A DNA stretch of 64,000 bases, from contig JAFUCD010000002.1 of NCBI GenBank assembly GCA_017459865.1, forward strand, positions 163,150 through 227,149, given 5' to 3'. The position numbers were made by a program, and so were the translations under genes. Of this stretch, positions 42,793 to 50,925 are shown piece by piece; position 1 is the first letter of the stretch; each line of letters starts with the position of its first letter. Source of the DNA: Oscillospiraceae bacterium (GTDB taxonomy: Bacteria > Bacillota_A > Clostridia > Oscillospirales > Oscillospiraceae). Below the pieces are notes generated by a model. That model worked only from the letters and a program-made list of their open reading frames with translations. It had not been told where the DNA came from and made no database searches.

Positions 42793-42828
42793 ACACAAAT
42801 TCTTGTATTTTTTGCGTGCAATTTGTGT
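42793..42828 (+). promoter_or_regulatory. Inverted repeat upstream of nrdR
   Basis: ACACAAATT (42793-42801) and AATTTGTGT (42820-42828) form an exact 9-bp inverted repeat with an 18-nt spacer, just ahead of a TATAGT -10-like box at 42839-42844. ACAC and TGTGT ends resemble half of an NrdR box, so autoregulation is possible but not shown. Confidence 0.4.
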
Positions 42829-42879
42829 TGTCTTGTGTTATAGTAGATTTACATAATATTGTTTTGAGAGGAGACGCCT

Positions 42880-43338
42880 ATGAAGTGCCCGTTTTGCGGT
42901 TTTTCCGAGAGCAAGGTCATCGATTCCCGTCCCGCCGAGGAGGGCGCGACGATCCGCCGCCGCCGCGAGTGCCTTGCCTGCTCCAAGCGCTTTACCACCT
43001 ATGAGATCGTGGAGAGTCTGCCGCTGGTCGTCATCAAGCGCGACGGCAGCCGCCAGACCTTCGACAAGAGCAAACTCATCAACGGCATGGTCCGCGCCTG
43101 CGACAAGCGCAAGGTGCCGCTGAGCGTGCTGGAGGGCATTGCCGACGAGATCGAGCAGCAGCTCCAGAGCGCGCTCGAGCGCGAGATCACGACCGAGGAG
43201 GTCGGCGAGATGGTCATGCGCCGCCTCAAGGACGTCGACGAGGTCGCCTATGTGCGCTTCGCCAGCGTCTATCGGCAGTTCAAGGACATCGACTCGTTCA
43301 TGCAGGAGCTGACGAAGCTCTTGAACAGCCGCAATTAA
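42880..43338 (+). CDS. nrdR: Transcriptional repressor NrdR
   Basis: 152 residues. Zinc ribbon (CPFCGF... CLACSKRF, residues 3-37) and ATP-cone domain ([29 protein letters not shown] onward). Senses (d)ATP and represses ribonucleotide reductase genes. GAGAGGAG precedes ATG. Its last four bases overlap the convergent YetF gene. No nrd gene is in the window. Confidence 0.98.
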   Translation: MKCPFCGFSESKVIDSRPAEEGATIRRRRECLACSKRFTTYEIVESLPLVVIKRDGSRQTFDKSKLINGMVRACDKRKVPLSVLEGIADEIEQQLQSALEREITTEEVGEMVMRRLKDVDEVAYVRFASVYRQFKDIDSFMQELTKLLNSRN

Positions 43339-44015
43339 GCCTCCTTCGCCGCGAAGTACACGGTCCCGTTCTCGCTGAGCAGCAGGAGATAAACGTCCGT
43401 GCTGTGCTCCGCGCCGTGCCGCGCAAGCTCGCGGTCGAGCCAGCGCCGGTCGCGTCCCGTCCCGCGCAGATTCTCCGAGAGCACGCGCCCGTCTGAGATC
43501 ACGGCGGTGAAGCGCCCGGCGTCCGGCGGCGTGATGCCCAGCGTCTTTGCGCTCACGGGCTGGTGCTCCGCGCGCAGGATCACGTTGAGCTGTCCGCTCG
43601 TCTCCAGCACGGCGCGGGCGACCGTGGACAGATCCTCGATGCCCTGGTTGCGCAGCTCCTGCAGCAGCTCCTCCGGCGTGAAGCGGTTGCGGCGCATCTC
43701 CCGCTGCAGGATCCTGCCGTTTTCGATGATCACGCTGGGCTTTCCGAACAGCGTGACGCGCAGCCTCACGCTGTGCATCGCGACGACCGAGAGCAGATAC
43801 TCCAGCGCGAACAGCACCAGCAGCGGCGCGATCCCGTACAGCAGCGGCAGGTCCGGGTCCTCGATCGGCATCACGCCGACATCCGCCACCAGCACCGTCA
43901 CCACGAGCTCTGAAAGCTCCAGATCCCCGAGCTGCCGCTTGCCCATCAGACGCATCGCCGCGATGATCACGGCGTAGACGAACGCCGTGCGCAGCAGGAT
44001 CACACCCATTTTCAT
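43335..44015 (-). CDS. YetF-like DUF421 membrane protein
   Basis: 226 residues. Three N-terminal helices ([63 protein letters not shown]) followed by the conserved cytoplasmic domain ([48 protein letters not shown]). Members occur in spore-forming Firmicutes; YetF-type proteins have been linked to spore membrane functions, but the biochemical role is open. GGAAGGGTGGG precedes the start; an ATG six bases in is an alternative. Confidence 0.9.
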   Translation of the reverse strand: MKMGVILLRTAFVYAVIIAAMRLMGKRQLGDLELSELVVTVLVADVGVMPIEDPDLPLLYGIAPLLVLFALEYLLSVVAMHSVRLRVTLFGKPSVIIENGRILQREMRRNRFTPEELLQELRNQGIEDLSTVARAVLETSGQLNVILRAEHQPVSAKTLGITPPDAGRFTAVISDGRVLSENLRGTGRDRRWLDRELARHGAEHSTDVYLLLLSENGTVYFAAKEA

Positions 44016-44072
44016 CCCACCCTTCCGGATTAGTTTGCCTTTCCGGGCGGGCGATATACGGAGTGACACGAT

Positions 44073-44906
44073 TTGAAATTCACAAAAATGCAGGGCTGCG
44101 GCAATGACTATATCTATGTCAACGCCCTTTCGGAGACAGTCGCGGATCCCTCCGGGGTCTCGATCCGCCTGTCGGACCGCCATTTCGGTGTCGGCGGGGA
44201 CGGGCTTGTCCTGATCCGGCCCTCGGACAGGGCGGATTTCTTCATGGACATGTACAACGCCGACGGCTCCCGCTCGGAGATGTGCGGCAACGCCATCCGC
44301 TGCGTGGGGAAGTACGTCTATGACCGCGGGCTGACCGACAGGACCGAGCTCACGATCGAGACGCTCGCGGGCGTCAAGCGCCTCTGGCTCACGGTCACGG
44401 ACGGCGCGGTCAGCCGCGTGCGCGTGTGCATGGGCGCGCCGGATTTTCGCTGTGAGGCGATCCCGGTCGCGGACGATACGCCGACGTTTCTGCGCCGGAC
44501 GATCGAGGTCTGCGGCGAGCCGTGGGAGATCAGCGCCGTGAACACCGGCAACCCGCACGGCGTCATTTTCTGCGCCGATCCCGCGGCGCTCGATCTCGAG
44601 CGGATCGGACCCGCGTTTGAGCACCATGAGATCTTCCCGGAGCGCGCGAACATCGAATTCATCCAGATCGTCGACCGCAAGACGCTCCGGATGCGCGTCT
44701 GGGAGCGCGGCAGCGGCGAGACGCTTGCCTGCGGCACGGGCGCGTGCGCGGCGCTCGCGGTGGCGGCACGGCTCGGCGTCGCGGACGATGCGGCGGACGT
44801 GCTGCTCACGGGCGGCACGCTGCACATCGAGTGGGATCGGGCGGAAAATCTCATCTATATGACCGGCCCCGCCGCGTTCGTATTTGACGGCGAAGTCACA
44901 CTTTGA
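44073..44906 (+). CDS. dapF: Diaminopimelate epimerase
   Basis: 277 residues. Converts LL- to meso-diaminopimelate for lysine and peptidoglycan. Catalytic Cys residues are in MCGNAIRCVG (near residue 71) and ACGTGACAA (near residue 218). KMQGCGNDYIYV and ANIEFIQIVDR also match. TTG start, nine bases after GGAG; no closer ATG gives a complete N-terminus. Followed 22 bases later by the NagB-like gene. Confidence 0.97.
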   Translation: MKFTKMQGCGNDYIYVNALSETVADPSGVSIRLSDRHFGVGGDGLVLIRPSDRADFFMDMYNADGSRSEMCGNAIRCVGKYVYDRGLTDRTELTIETLAGVKRLWLTVTDGAVSRVRVCMGAPDFRCEAIPVADDTPTFLRRTIEVCGEPWEISAVNTGNPHGVIFCADPAALDLERIGPAFEHHEIFPERANIEFIQIVDRKTLRMRVWERGSGETLACGTGACAALAVAARLGVADDAADVLLTGGTLHIEWDRAENLIYMTGPAAFVFDGEVTL

Positions 44907-44928
44907 AAAAAACAGGGGAGAAGCAGAT

Positions 44929-45609
44929 ATGAGAAAGATCATCGATGAAACCAACGCGGTATTTGCGCAGGCGGCGGCAGAGGTCGCGGCCCTGATCGCG
45001 CGCAAGCCCGACGCCGTGATCGGCGTCACCGAGGTGGATATGCCGGAGGCGTTTTTCACCGCCCTGCGGGAGAGCGGCGCTTCGTTTGCCGACGCCACGT
45101 TCTGCAATGCCTGCGAGCTCGCGGGCGAGGCGGGGCAGGGGGCGCAGTCGCAGCAGGCGAAGCTGCGCGCGCTGCTGTATGATGCCGTGCAGCCCAAGCA
45201 GGTGCTGCTGCCGGACGCGGAGGACTATGACGCCGCGATCCGCGCCGCGGGCGGGATGGATCTCGTGGTCCTCGGACTCGGCGAGCGCGGGCACATCGCG
45301 TATGATGAGCCGGGCGTGGACTTCGGCGCCGGAACGCACGAGAACAAGCTCGCCGACGTCACGCGCGGCGCGCTTGCCGAGGCGTTCGGCGGGCTCGAGA
45401 ACGTCCCCACCCACGGCGTCACGATCGGCATCGCGACGATCCTCGCGGCAAAGCGCGTCCTGCTGCTCGCCTTCGGCGAGAACAAGGCCAACGCTGCTCA
45501 GAAGACGCTCGAGGGCAGACCCGAGACGTATATCCCGGCGTCGTTCCTGCAGCTGCACACGGACGTGACAATGTATCTGGATTACGCCGCCGCGTCGAAG
45601 CTCGGCTGA
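44929..45609 (+). CDS. NagB-family sugar-phosphate isomerase/deaminase-like protein
   Basis: 226 residues of the glucosamine-6-phosphate deaminase / 6-phosphogluconolactonase family. LVVLGLGERGHIAYDEPGVDF corresponds to the NagB active-site GxxGHIGFNEP segment, and THGVTIGIATILAAKRVLLLAFGENKANAAQKTLEG to the allosteric and catalytic region, followed by PASFLQLHTDVTMYLD. It is shorter and more divergent than standard NagB, so the substrate is uncertain. GGGGAG precedes the start. Probably co-transcribed with dapF. Confidence 0.82.
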   Translation: MRKIIDETNAVFAQAAAEVAALIARKPDAVIGVTEVDMPEAFFTALRESGASFADATFCNACELAGEAGQGAQSQQAKLRALLYDAVQPKQVLLPDAEDYDAAIRAAGGMDLVVLGLGERGHIAYDEPGVDFGAGTHENKLADVTRGALAEAFGGLENVPTHGVTIGIATILAAKRVLLLAFGENKANAAQKTLEGRPETYIPASFLQLHTDVTMYLDYAAASKLG

Positions 45610-45621
45610 CGACAGCAAGAC

Positions 45622-45663
45622 AAAAAGCACCGCTGACCCGGACCGCAGTCCAGGTCAGCGGTG
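45622..45663. terminator. Terminator between NagB-like and kinase-like genes
   Basis: 11-bp stem CACCGCTGACC (45628-45638) / GGTCAGCGGTG (45653-45663) with five A on one side and TTT on the other; serves the convergent genes. Confidence 0.85.
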
Positions 45664-45669
45664 TTTATG

Positions 45670-46743
45670 TTATGCGGAGGGGTCGGGCAGATAGTCCTCG
45701 TCGGTCAGCGCGTCCGAGAGGCCGATGCGGCAGGTGTGCGCGTCGAGCTGCGGCTTGACCGGCGCGCGGAGCGTCGCCCTGCCGGAGACCGCGAGCGGCA
45801 GGAACGCATGCACAGCCGCGCCGCCGCGCGTGTTCTCGATCAGCATCGCGCCTCCGGCGGCGTCCGCGGCGGCGAGACAGACCGGCAGCCCATAGCCCGC
45901 GGCGGAGCGGTCCGCGCGGTGGAGCGTCCGCTCGCGATAGTCGCGGAAGAGCGCTGTGAGCACGCCCTCGGCAAAGCCGGGGCCGGAGTCCGTGACCGTG
46001 AGATGCGCCATGCGCGTTTCGTGCATCAGATTGATATGCACGGCGCCGCCGTCCCGGCACGCCCGGACCGCGTTCGACAGCAGATTCAGCAGGATGCATT
46101 CCAGCACCTCCGGGGAGACGCGCACGGCGCAGGGCGATCCCGGCAGCGTGCAGGAAAGCCGGACCTCTCTGCGCGACAGCATCGGCTCGAGCGTCTCCGA
46201 CAAGGCCGCGGCCAGCGCGGCGCAGTCGGTAGGCTGCTGGGACGCGATGCGCGCGCCGCGCTGCAGCTCCTGCAGCAGCGTCGTGTTCCGCACCCAGCGC
46301 CGCAGCTGGTCGCTCGTGTGCTCCAGCCGCGCGGCATAGTGCCGGACCGCCGGATCGTCGGCGGTGGCGGCGTAGGCGCTGAAAAAGGTGCTGGAGAGCC
46401 CCAGCTCCGCCGAGAACAGATCGTCCGGCGCGAGAATGTCCGGGAAGGGGACATCGGTGCGCATCGGCTCCAGCCGGAACAGGCGCAGCCCCGGCACGGA
46501 GGAGACCGTCACCGTGTGCGTCGTGCCCCGCAGCTGCGCTGTCGCGAGAAAGGCGCTCGCCTGATGCAGCGCCGCGTGCGCCGGCAGCAGCCTGCGGATC
46601 GGGGTCCCCGGCGGGACAGCGCCGAACAACGCGCGCGCCGCCGCGTTCAGAAATCGGATCGTGCGTCCGTTCACGCCGATCACCGGCGCGGCGTCGAGCT
46701 CGAACAGCCGCGCGATCGCTTCGGCAGAGGCTGCCGTCTGCAT
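45670..46743 (-). CDS. Histidine-kinase-like protein (PAS plus HATPase)
   Basis: 357 residues. N-terminal PAS-like sensing domain (APVIGVNGRTIRFLNAAARALFG). C-terminal GHKL ATPase domain: N box LECILLNLLSNAVRACRDGG, G1 VTDSGPGFAEG, G2 GYGLPVCLAAADAAGG. The dimerisation region (RHYAARLEHTSDQLRRWVRNTTLLQEL) lacks a canonical HExxxPL H-box, and no response regulator is adjacent. No transmembrane segments are seen, so it is cytoplasmic. It could be an atypical orphan kinase or a phosphotransfer-deficient regulator. Confidence 0.82.
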   Translation of the reverse strand: MQTAASAEAIARLFELDAAPVIGVNGRTIRFLNAAARALFGAVPPGTPIRRLLPAHAALHQASAFLATAQLRGTTHTVTVSSVPGLRLFRLEPMRTDVPFPDILAPDDLFSAELGLSSTFFSAYAATADDPAVRHYAARLEHTSDQLRRWVRNTTLLQELQRGARIASQQPTDCAALAAALSETLEPMLSRREVRLSCTLPGSPCAVRVSPEVLECILLNLLSNAVRACRDGGAVHINLMHETRMAHLTVTDSGPGFAEGVLTALFRDYRERTLHRADRSAAGYGLPVCLAAADAAGGAMLIENTRGGAAVHAFLPLAVSGRATLRAPVKPQLDAHTCRIGLSDALTDEDYLPDPSA

Positions 46744-46931
46744 CGTTCATCACCACCTGATACTGTTATTTATACCATATTTTATACATGCCCGCAACTA
46801 CAGACGCGTTTTCTTTTCTCAGGCGCCTGAACAGTTTGGCGGATTTTGTGATAAAATGCGCAATCTTTTTGTGCCTGACCCCCTGTTTCATCGGCAAATT
46901 GGAAAACCTTTCTTGAAAACGAAAGAATTTA

Positions 46932-46960
46932 TTGCGCTTTTGGGGAAAATGTAATAGAAT
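46932..46960 (+). promoter_or_regulatory. gap promoter
   Basis: TTGCGC (46932-46937), 17-bp spacer, TAGAAT (46955-46960), 65 bases before gap. AGGAGG at 47012-47017 is the ribosome site. Confidence 0.7.
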
Positions 46961-46962
46961 GA

Positions 46963-48057
<1,095 letters not shown>

Positions 48058-48077
48058 ATCACAACCGCATTTTACGA

Positions 48078-48109
48078 AACGCTCTCTGCGAAAGCAGGGA
48101 GCGTTTTTT
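48078..48109 (+). terminator. gap terminator
   Basis: Stem AACGCTC-TCTGC / GCAGG-GAGCGTT with GAAA loop and six T, directly abutting the convergent transposase stop. Confidence 0.92.
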
Positions 48110-48599
48110 ATGCCTGATCATACCGATCCTCCGCCCATTTGGCGGGGTTCGTGTCGATGTAATTCCAGATCTCCAAATAATCCTGCTCATTGCGGATCAC
48201 ATGCTCGTGATAAGATCGCTGCCAGAGCGGCGCACCGGAGCGATGCGCGCTTTTGGATTTGATCACCCGCACCACATCCATGAGCGTAGGGGAGGGTCTT
48301 GACCCTCCCGTGCCAGCGTGGATCATAACGATCATGTGAATGTGGTCCGGCATGATGACGTATTTCTCGATGCTGACGTTCGGATACCGCGCAGGGATGG
48401 ATCGGATCTCGTTTTCCACGATGGCACCGATATCTGACTGCCGACACGCGGGAGGGTCAAGACCCTCCCCTACGAGAATATCCGACAAAATGCACCGCCG
48501 GTCCTGCGTGCAGATCGTCACAAAATACGCACCGGCGCCGTAATCAAATGCCGGCAGGCGGATCTGTTTTCGTTTCGGATACTGATTCATGCTCTTCAC
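48108..48599 (-). CDS. REP-associated tyrosine transposase (RAYT, Y1_Tnp)
   Basis: 163 residues. Single-strand transposase of the IS200/IS605-like RAYT family: FVTICTQDRR, HUH motif in VIMPDHIHMIVMI, and the catalytic Tyr region SYHEHVIRNEQDYLEIWNYIDTNPAKW. Its reading frame carries two exact inverted copies of a GTAG-headed 25-nt palindrome (48286-48310 and 48449-48473), translated as VGEGLDPP and GGSRPSP in loops between conserved blocks. A related palindrome lies at 6978-7001. RAYTs act on such REP elements. It is intact and not flanked by recognisable IS ends. Confidence 0.93.
   Translation of the reverse strand: MKSMNQYPKRKQIRLPAFDYGAGAYFVTICTQDRRCILSDILVGEGLDPPACRQSDIGAIVENEIRSIPARYPNVSIEKYVIMPDHIHMIVMIHAGTGGSRPSPTLMDVVRVIKSKSAHRSGAPLWQRSYHEHVIRNEQDYLEIWNYIDTNPAKWAEDRYDQA
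48286..48310 (+). repeat. REP palindrome inside RAYT gene, copy 1
   Basis: GTAG head, 9-bp stem GGGAGGGTC / GACCCTCCC with TT loop, terminal G. Exact reverse complement of the copy at 48449-48473. On the coding strand it encodes GGSRPSPT. Confidence 0.8.
48449..48473 (-). repeat. REP palindrome inside RAYT gene, copy 2
   Basis: Same 25-nt element in opposite orientation, 138 bases from copy 1, encoding VGEGLDPP. Together the two form an inverted REP pair inside a coding sequence. Confidence 0.8.
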
Positions 48600-48640
48600 T
48601 CCTGATATATCATATCACAGAAGAAAACAAATGAAAATGA

Positions 48641-48669
48641 TTGTGTCCAGGAAAAATGTGTGATAATAT
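48641..48669 (+). promoter_or_regulatory. Promoter of candidate structured RNA
   Basis: TTGTGT, 17-bp spacer ccaggaaaaatgtgtga, TAATAT. The spacer is nearly identical to that of the promoter at 49449-49477. Predicted start falls at the first base of the inverted repeat at 48674. Confidence 0.55.
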
Positions 48670-48673
48670 GAAT

Positions 48674-48848
48674 GTGCCACACAAAACCGAATAGTTGTTA
48701 TCCCTATTTCAGCGTGGGTTTTTATCTCTTGGTAAAAACGCATGCTTACTTTCCTACGCTGTTAGGGATGATGGTTTTGTGTGGCAACAGAACGAGGCTA
48801 TGCGTTTTTCGTGCGTGGCTTCGTTTGAGGCCACGCACTTTTTATTTT
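48674..48848 (+). ncRNA. Candidate structured RNA or leader with terminator
   Basis: GCCACACAAAACC near 48675 pairs with GGTTTTGTGTGGC ending near 48786. Inside, ATCCCTA/TAGGGAT-type, CAGCGT/ACGCTG and GTTTTTA/TAAAAAC pairings nest in order. A terminator follows: GTGCGTGGC (48811-48819) / GCCACGCAC (48830-48838) and TTTTTATTTT. Promoter and terminator define a transcript of about 170 nt ahead of the lipoprotein gene. It matches none of the riboswitch, SRP or 6S consensus patterns I know. It could instead be a remnant of a small mobile element. Confidence 0.5.
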
Positions 48849-48897
48849 CCCGAAAAATGCGTGGTGAAATATAAAATAGAAAGAGAGGTAGGGGAAA

Positions 48898-49302
48898 TTG
48901 AAAAAATTGACGGCATTACTTTTGGCACTTGTGATGTGCCTGTCGCTGTGCGCGTGCGGCGGTGGAGAACAGAGCAAAAAAGAAGAAAAGAATGAAGAAA
49001 TCACGAGTACACAAGCGATCAACGCCGTAAAAAACAATAAAGTCGGATCTGTGAACTGGACGGAGCAGAAAATCGCCGGAGCACTTGGCTTCAAACAGTT
49101 TGCTTCGCCGGACTATGGAACTACAGATGCCGAACAAAATTCTGATGGCTCTTGGACGGTCGTTCTGAAAGGCAGCATGAGTGGCTATACGGATGATTAT
49201 CGTTCTGATTATGATCGCATGAAATTCGAGCTTGAAGCAACCGTGAGCTATGTTGATGGGGATATAGATGTTGACTATGTCAATGTGAAAGAAGTTTATT
49301 GA
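48898..49302 (+). CDS. Small lipoprotein of unknown function
   Basis: 134 residues. Lipoprotein signal KKLTALLLALVMCLSLCAC with lipobox LSLCAC, a Lys/Glu linker, then a soluble domain with IAGALGFKQFASPDYG, DGSWTVVLKGSMSGYTDDYRSDYDRMKFELEATVSYVDGDIDVDYVNVKEVY. Not recognised. TTG start, five bases after AGGGG. The gene and its flanks are richer in A/T than the rest of the window and lie between two near-identical promoter segments, hinting at acquisition or duplication. A weak hairpin CAGGGAACGC/GCGTTCCCTG follows at 49317-49343. Confidence 0.75.
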   Translation: MKKLTALLLALVMCLSLCACGGGEQSKKEEKNEEITSTQAINAVKNNKVGSVNWTEQKIAGALGFKQFASPDYGTTDAEQNSDGSWTVVLKGSMSGYTDDYRSDYDRMKFELEATVSYVDGDIDVDYVNVKEVY

Positions 49303-49448
49303 TCGAATAATTTGAGCAGGGAACGCACCCACCGCGTTCCCTGTGTCATTTCTGCTCCAACAGCCCGATGTATTTGTATGTGGTCGTTCGGCGCGGACCG
49401 TGTGTGCGCAAAACGAGAGATCTCGCACAAAAAAGACAACTAAAGTGA

Positions 49449-49477
49449 TTGTGTCGAGGAAAAATCTGTGATATACT
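49449..49477 (+). promoter_or_regulatory. Promoter of vWA-SLH gene
   Basis: TTGTGT, 17-bp spacer cgaggaaaaatctgtga, TATACT; spacer matches that of 48641-48669 at 15 of 17 positions, suggesting a shared regulator or a duplicated segment. Confidence 0.6.
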
Positions 49478-49521
49478 TAGCCTATAGCAACCCATTTCGA
49501 TCTCTCAAAGGAGGCTGCAGG

Positions 49522-50871
49522 ATGAAAAAACGGATTTTTAGCTTCTTGCTCGTGCTGCTTCTGGCAGTGGCGCTGCTGCCGTTTTCCGCGCTGATGGAGG
49601 ACGCGCAGGCGGCGGATGACACCATCACGTATACCGTCTTGGTGCTGGACGCGGGCGGCAGCATCAGCTTTACCAGCGGCGGAACGAAGATCTACACAGC
49701 CGACTCCGCGATCAACGAGGTCAAGCAGGCGGCGTCGACGTTCCTGCTGGACGTCATCAAGGCCAAGGGCACGAACTATGTCGCCGTCGTCTCGTATAAC
49801 ACCGAGGCGAAGACCGTGTCCGGCTTCACGGACGATCTCGAGGGTCTGCGCAGCAAGGTCAACGGCATCTCGGCCTCCGGCAGACGCAACATCGCCGCTG
49901 GTCTGAACGCCGCCGACGCGCTGCTCAAGGAGATCCCCTCCGGCAGCAACATCAAAAAGAACGTCGTCCTCTTCACGACCGGCAACACCGACACCGGCAG
50001 CTACAGCAACTCCGGGCACTACAGCTCCAGCACAATCGCCAGCAACTGGCAGAACAGCGAGACCGGCGTGAAGCTCTATAAGTATGCCAACACGGCGTAC
50101 AGCGCCGCCGCGAATCTGAAAAAGCAGGCGGACCTGTATGTCATCGGCCTGTTCCAGACGATGGAGGGGATGCCCGCCAAGGGGCAGGACATCGCGACCT
50201 TCTTCCGGATCGTCGCGCGGGATCTCGCCTCCGCGGAGGAGGTCTTCTATGAATGCACCAATCCCAACGACCTGCAGAACGTGTTCAGCGACGTCGCGGA
50301 CTCCGTCACGGATATCGTCGCGTTCCCGTTCGACGATGTGAAAAACTCCGACTGGTTCTACCGCGCCGTCAAGTATGTCTGGAAGCACAACCTGATGTCC
50401 GGCACGGCCTCGAATCGCTTCGATCCCGAGATCTCCACCACGCGCGCCATGATCGTGATGGTGCTGTATAACTTCGAGGGCCAGCCCGCGGTCTCCGGCG
50501 GCAACTCGTTCTATGACGTCGCGGCAGGGGAGTGGTATGACGACGCCGTGACCTGGGCGCAGCAGAACAACATCGTGGTCGGCTTCTCCGAGACGCAGTT
50601 CGGTCCCACATACAACATCACCCGCGAGCAGATGGCGGCGATCCTGTACCGCTACAGCGCCTACAAGGGCTATGACGTCACGAAGCGCGCCAGCCTCGCC
50701 GGGTTCACCGACGCGTGGCAGATCAGCGACTACGCCGTCGAGAACCTCCAGTGGGCAAAGGCCTGCGGCTACATCAACGGTACGACCACCACCACGCTCT
50801 CGCCGCTCGCCTACGCCACCCGCGCGCAGGTCGCCGCGATCTTCCAGCGCTTCTTCCAGGACGTGCTGTAA
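49522..50871 (+). CDS. Secreted vWA-like protein with three SLH domains
   Basis: 449 residues. Signal peptide (about 1-31), a von Willebrand A-like domain (about 38-250) and three SLH domains (FPFDDVKNSDWFYRAVKYVWKHNLMSG; FYDVAAGEWYDDAVTWAQQNNIVVG; LAGFTDAWQISDYAVENLQWAKACGYING). The metal-site motif is degenerate: LDAGGSIS replaces DxSxS, and FTTGNTD replaces the usual TDG. SLH domains anchor it to the wall; the vWA part probably binds a protein, possibly without metal. AAGGAGG precedes the ATG at 49522. Confidence 0.92.
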   Translation: MKKRIFSFLLVLLLAVALLPFSALMEDAQAADDTITYTVLVLDAGGSISFTSGGTKIYTADSAINEVKQAASTFLLDVIKAKGTNYVAVVSYNTEAKTVSGFTDDLEGLRSKVNGISASGRRNIAAGLNAADALLKEIPSGSNIKKNVVLFTTGNTDTGSYSNSGHYSSSTIASNWQNSETGVKLYKYANTAYSAAANLKKQADLYVIGLFQTMEGMPAKGQDIATFFRIVARDLASAEEVFYECTNPNDLQNVFSDVADSVTDIVAFPFDDVKNSDWFYRAVKYVWKHNLMSGTASNRFDPEISTTRAMIVMVLYNFEGQPAVSGGNSFYDVAAGEWYDDAVTWAQQNNIVVGFSETQFGPTYNITREQMAAILYRYSAYKGYDVTKRASLAGFTDAWQISDYAVENLQWAKACGYINGTTTTTLSPLAYATRAQVAAIFQRFFQDVL

Positions 50872-50883
50872 CACGCATCCGAT

Positions 50884-50915
50884 AAAAATGCTCTCCGAAG
50901 CCGGAGAGCATTTTT
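50884..50915. terminator. Bidirectional terminator between SLH genes
   Basis: Perfect 14-bp stem AAAAATGCTCTCCG / CGGAGAGCATTTTT between two convergent SLH protein genes. Confidence 0.93.
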
Positions 50916-50925
50916 ATTGGGGATT

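Noticed and set aside
43335..43338. Four-base overlap of nrdR and YetF 3' ends as a sign of frame error
   Set aside because: Both proteins end at family-typical positions; compact convergent stops are common.
44016..45197. N-terminal extension of the YetF frame on the minus strand to 45197
   Set aside because: The extension is antisense to dapF; the membrane protein starts at 44015 behind a good ribosome site.
48674..48786. Signal recognition particle RNA or 6S RNA
   Set aside because: No GGAA-tetraloop SRP core, and too short and differently organised for 6S RNA.
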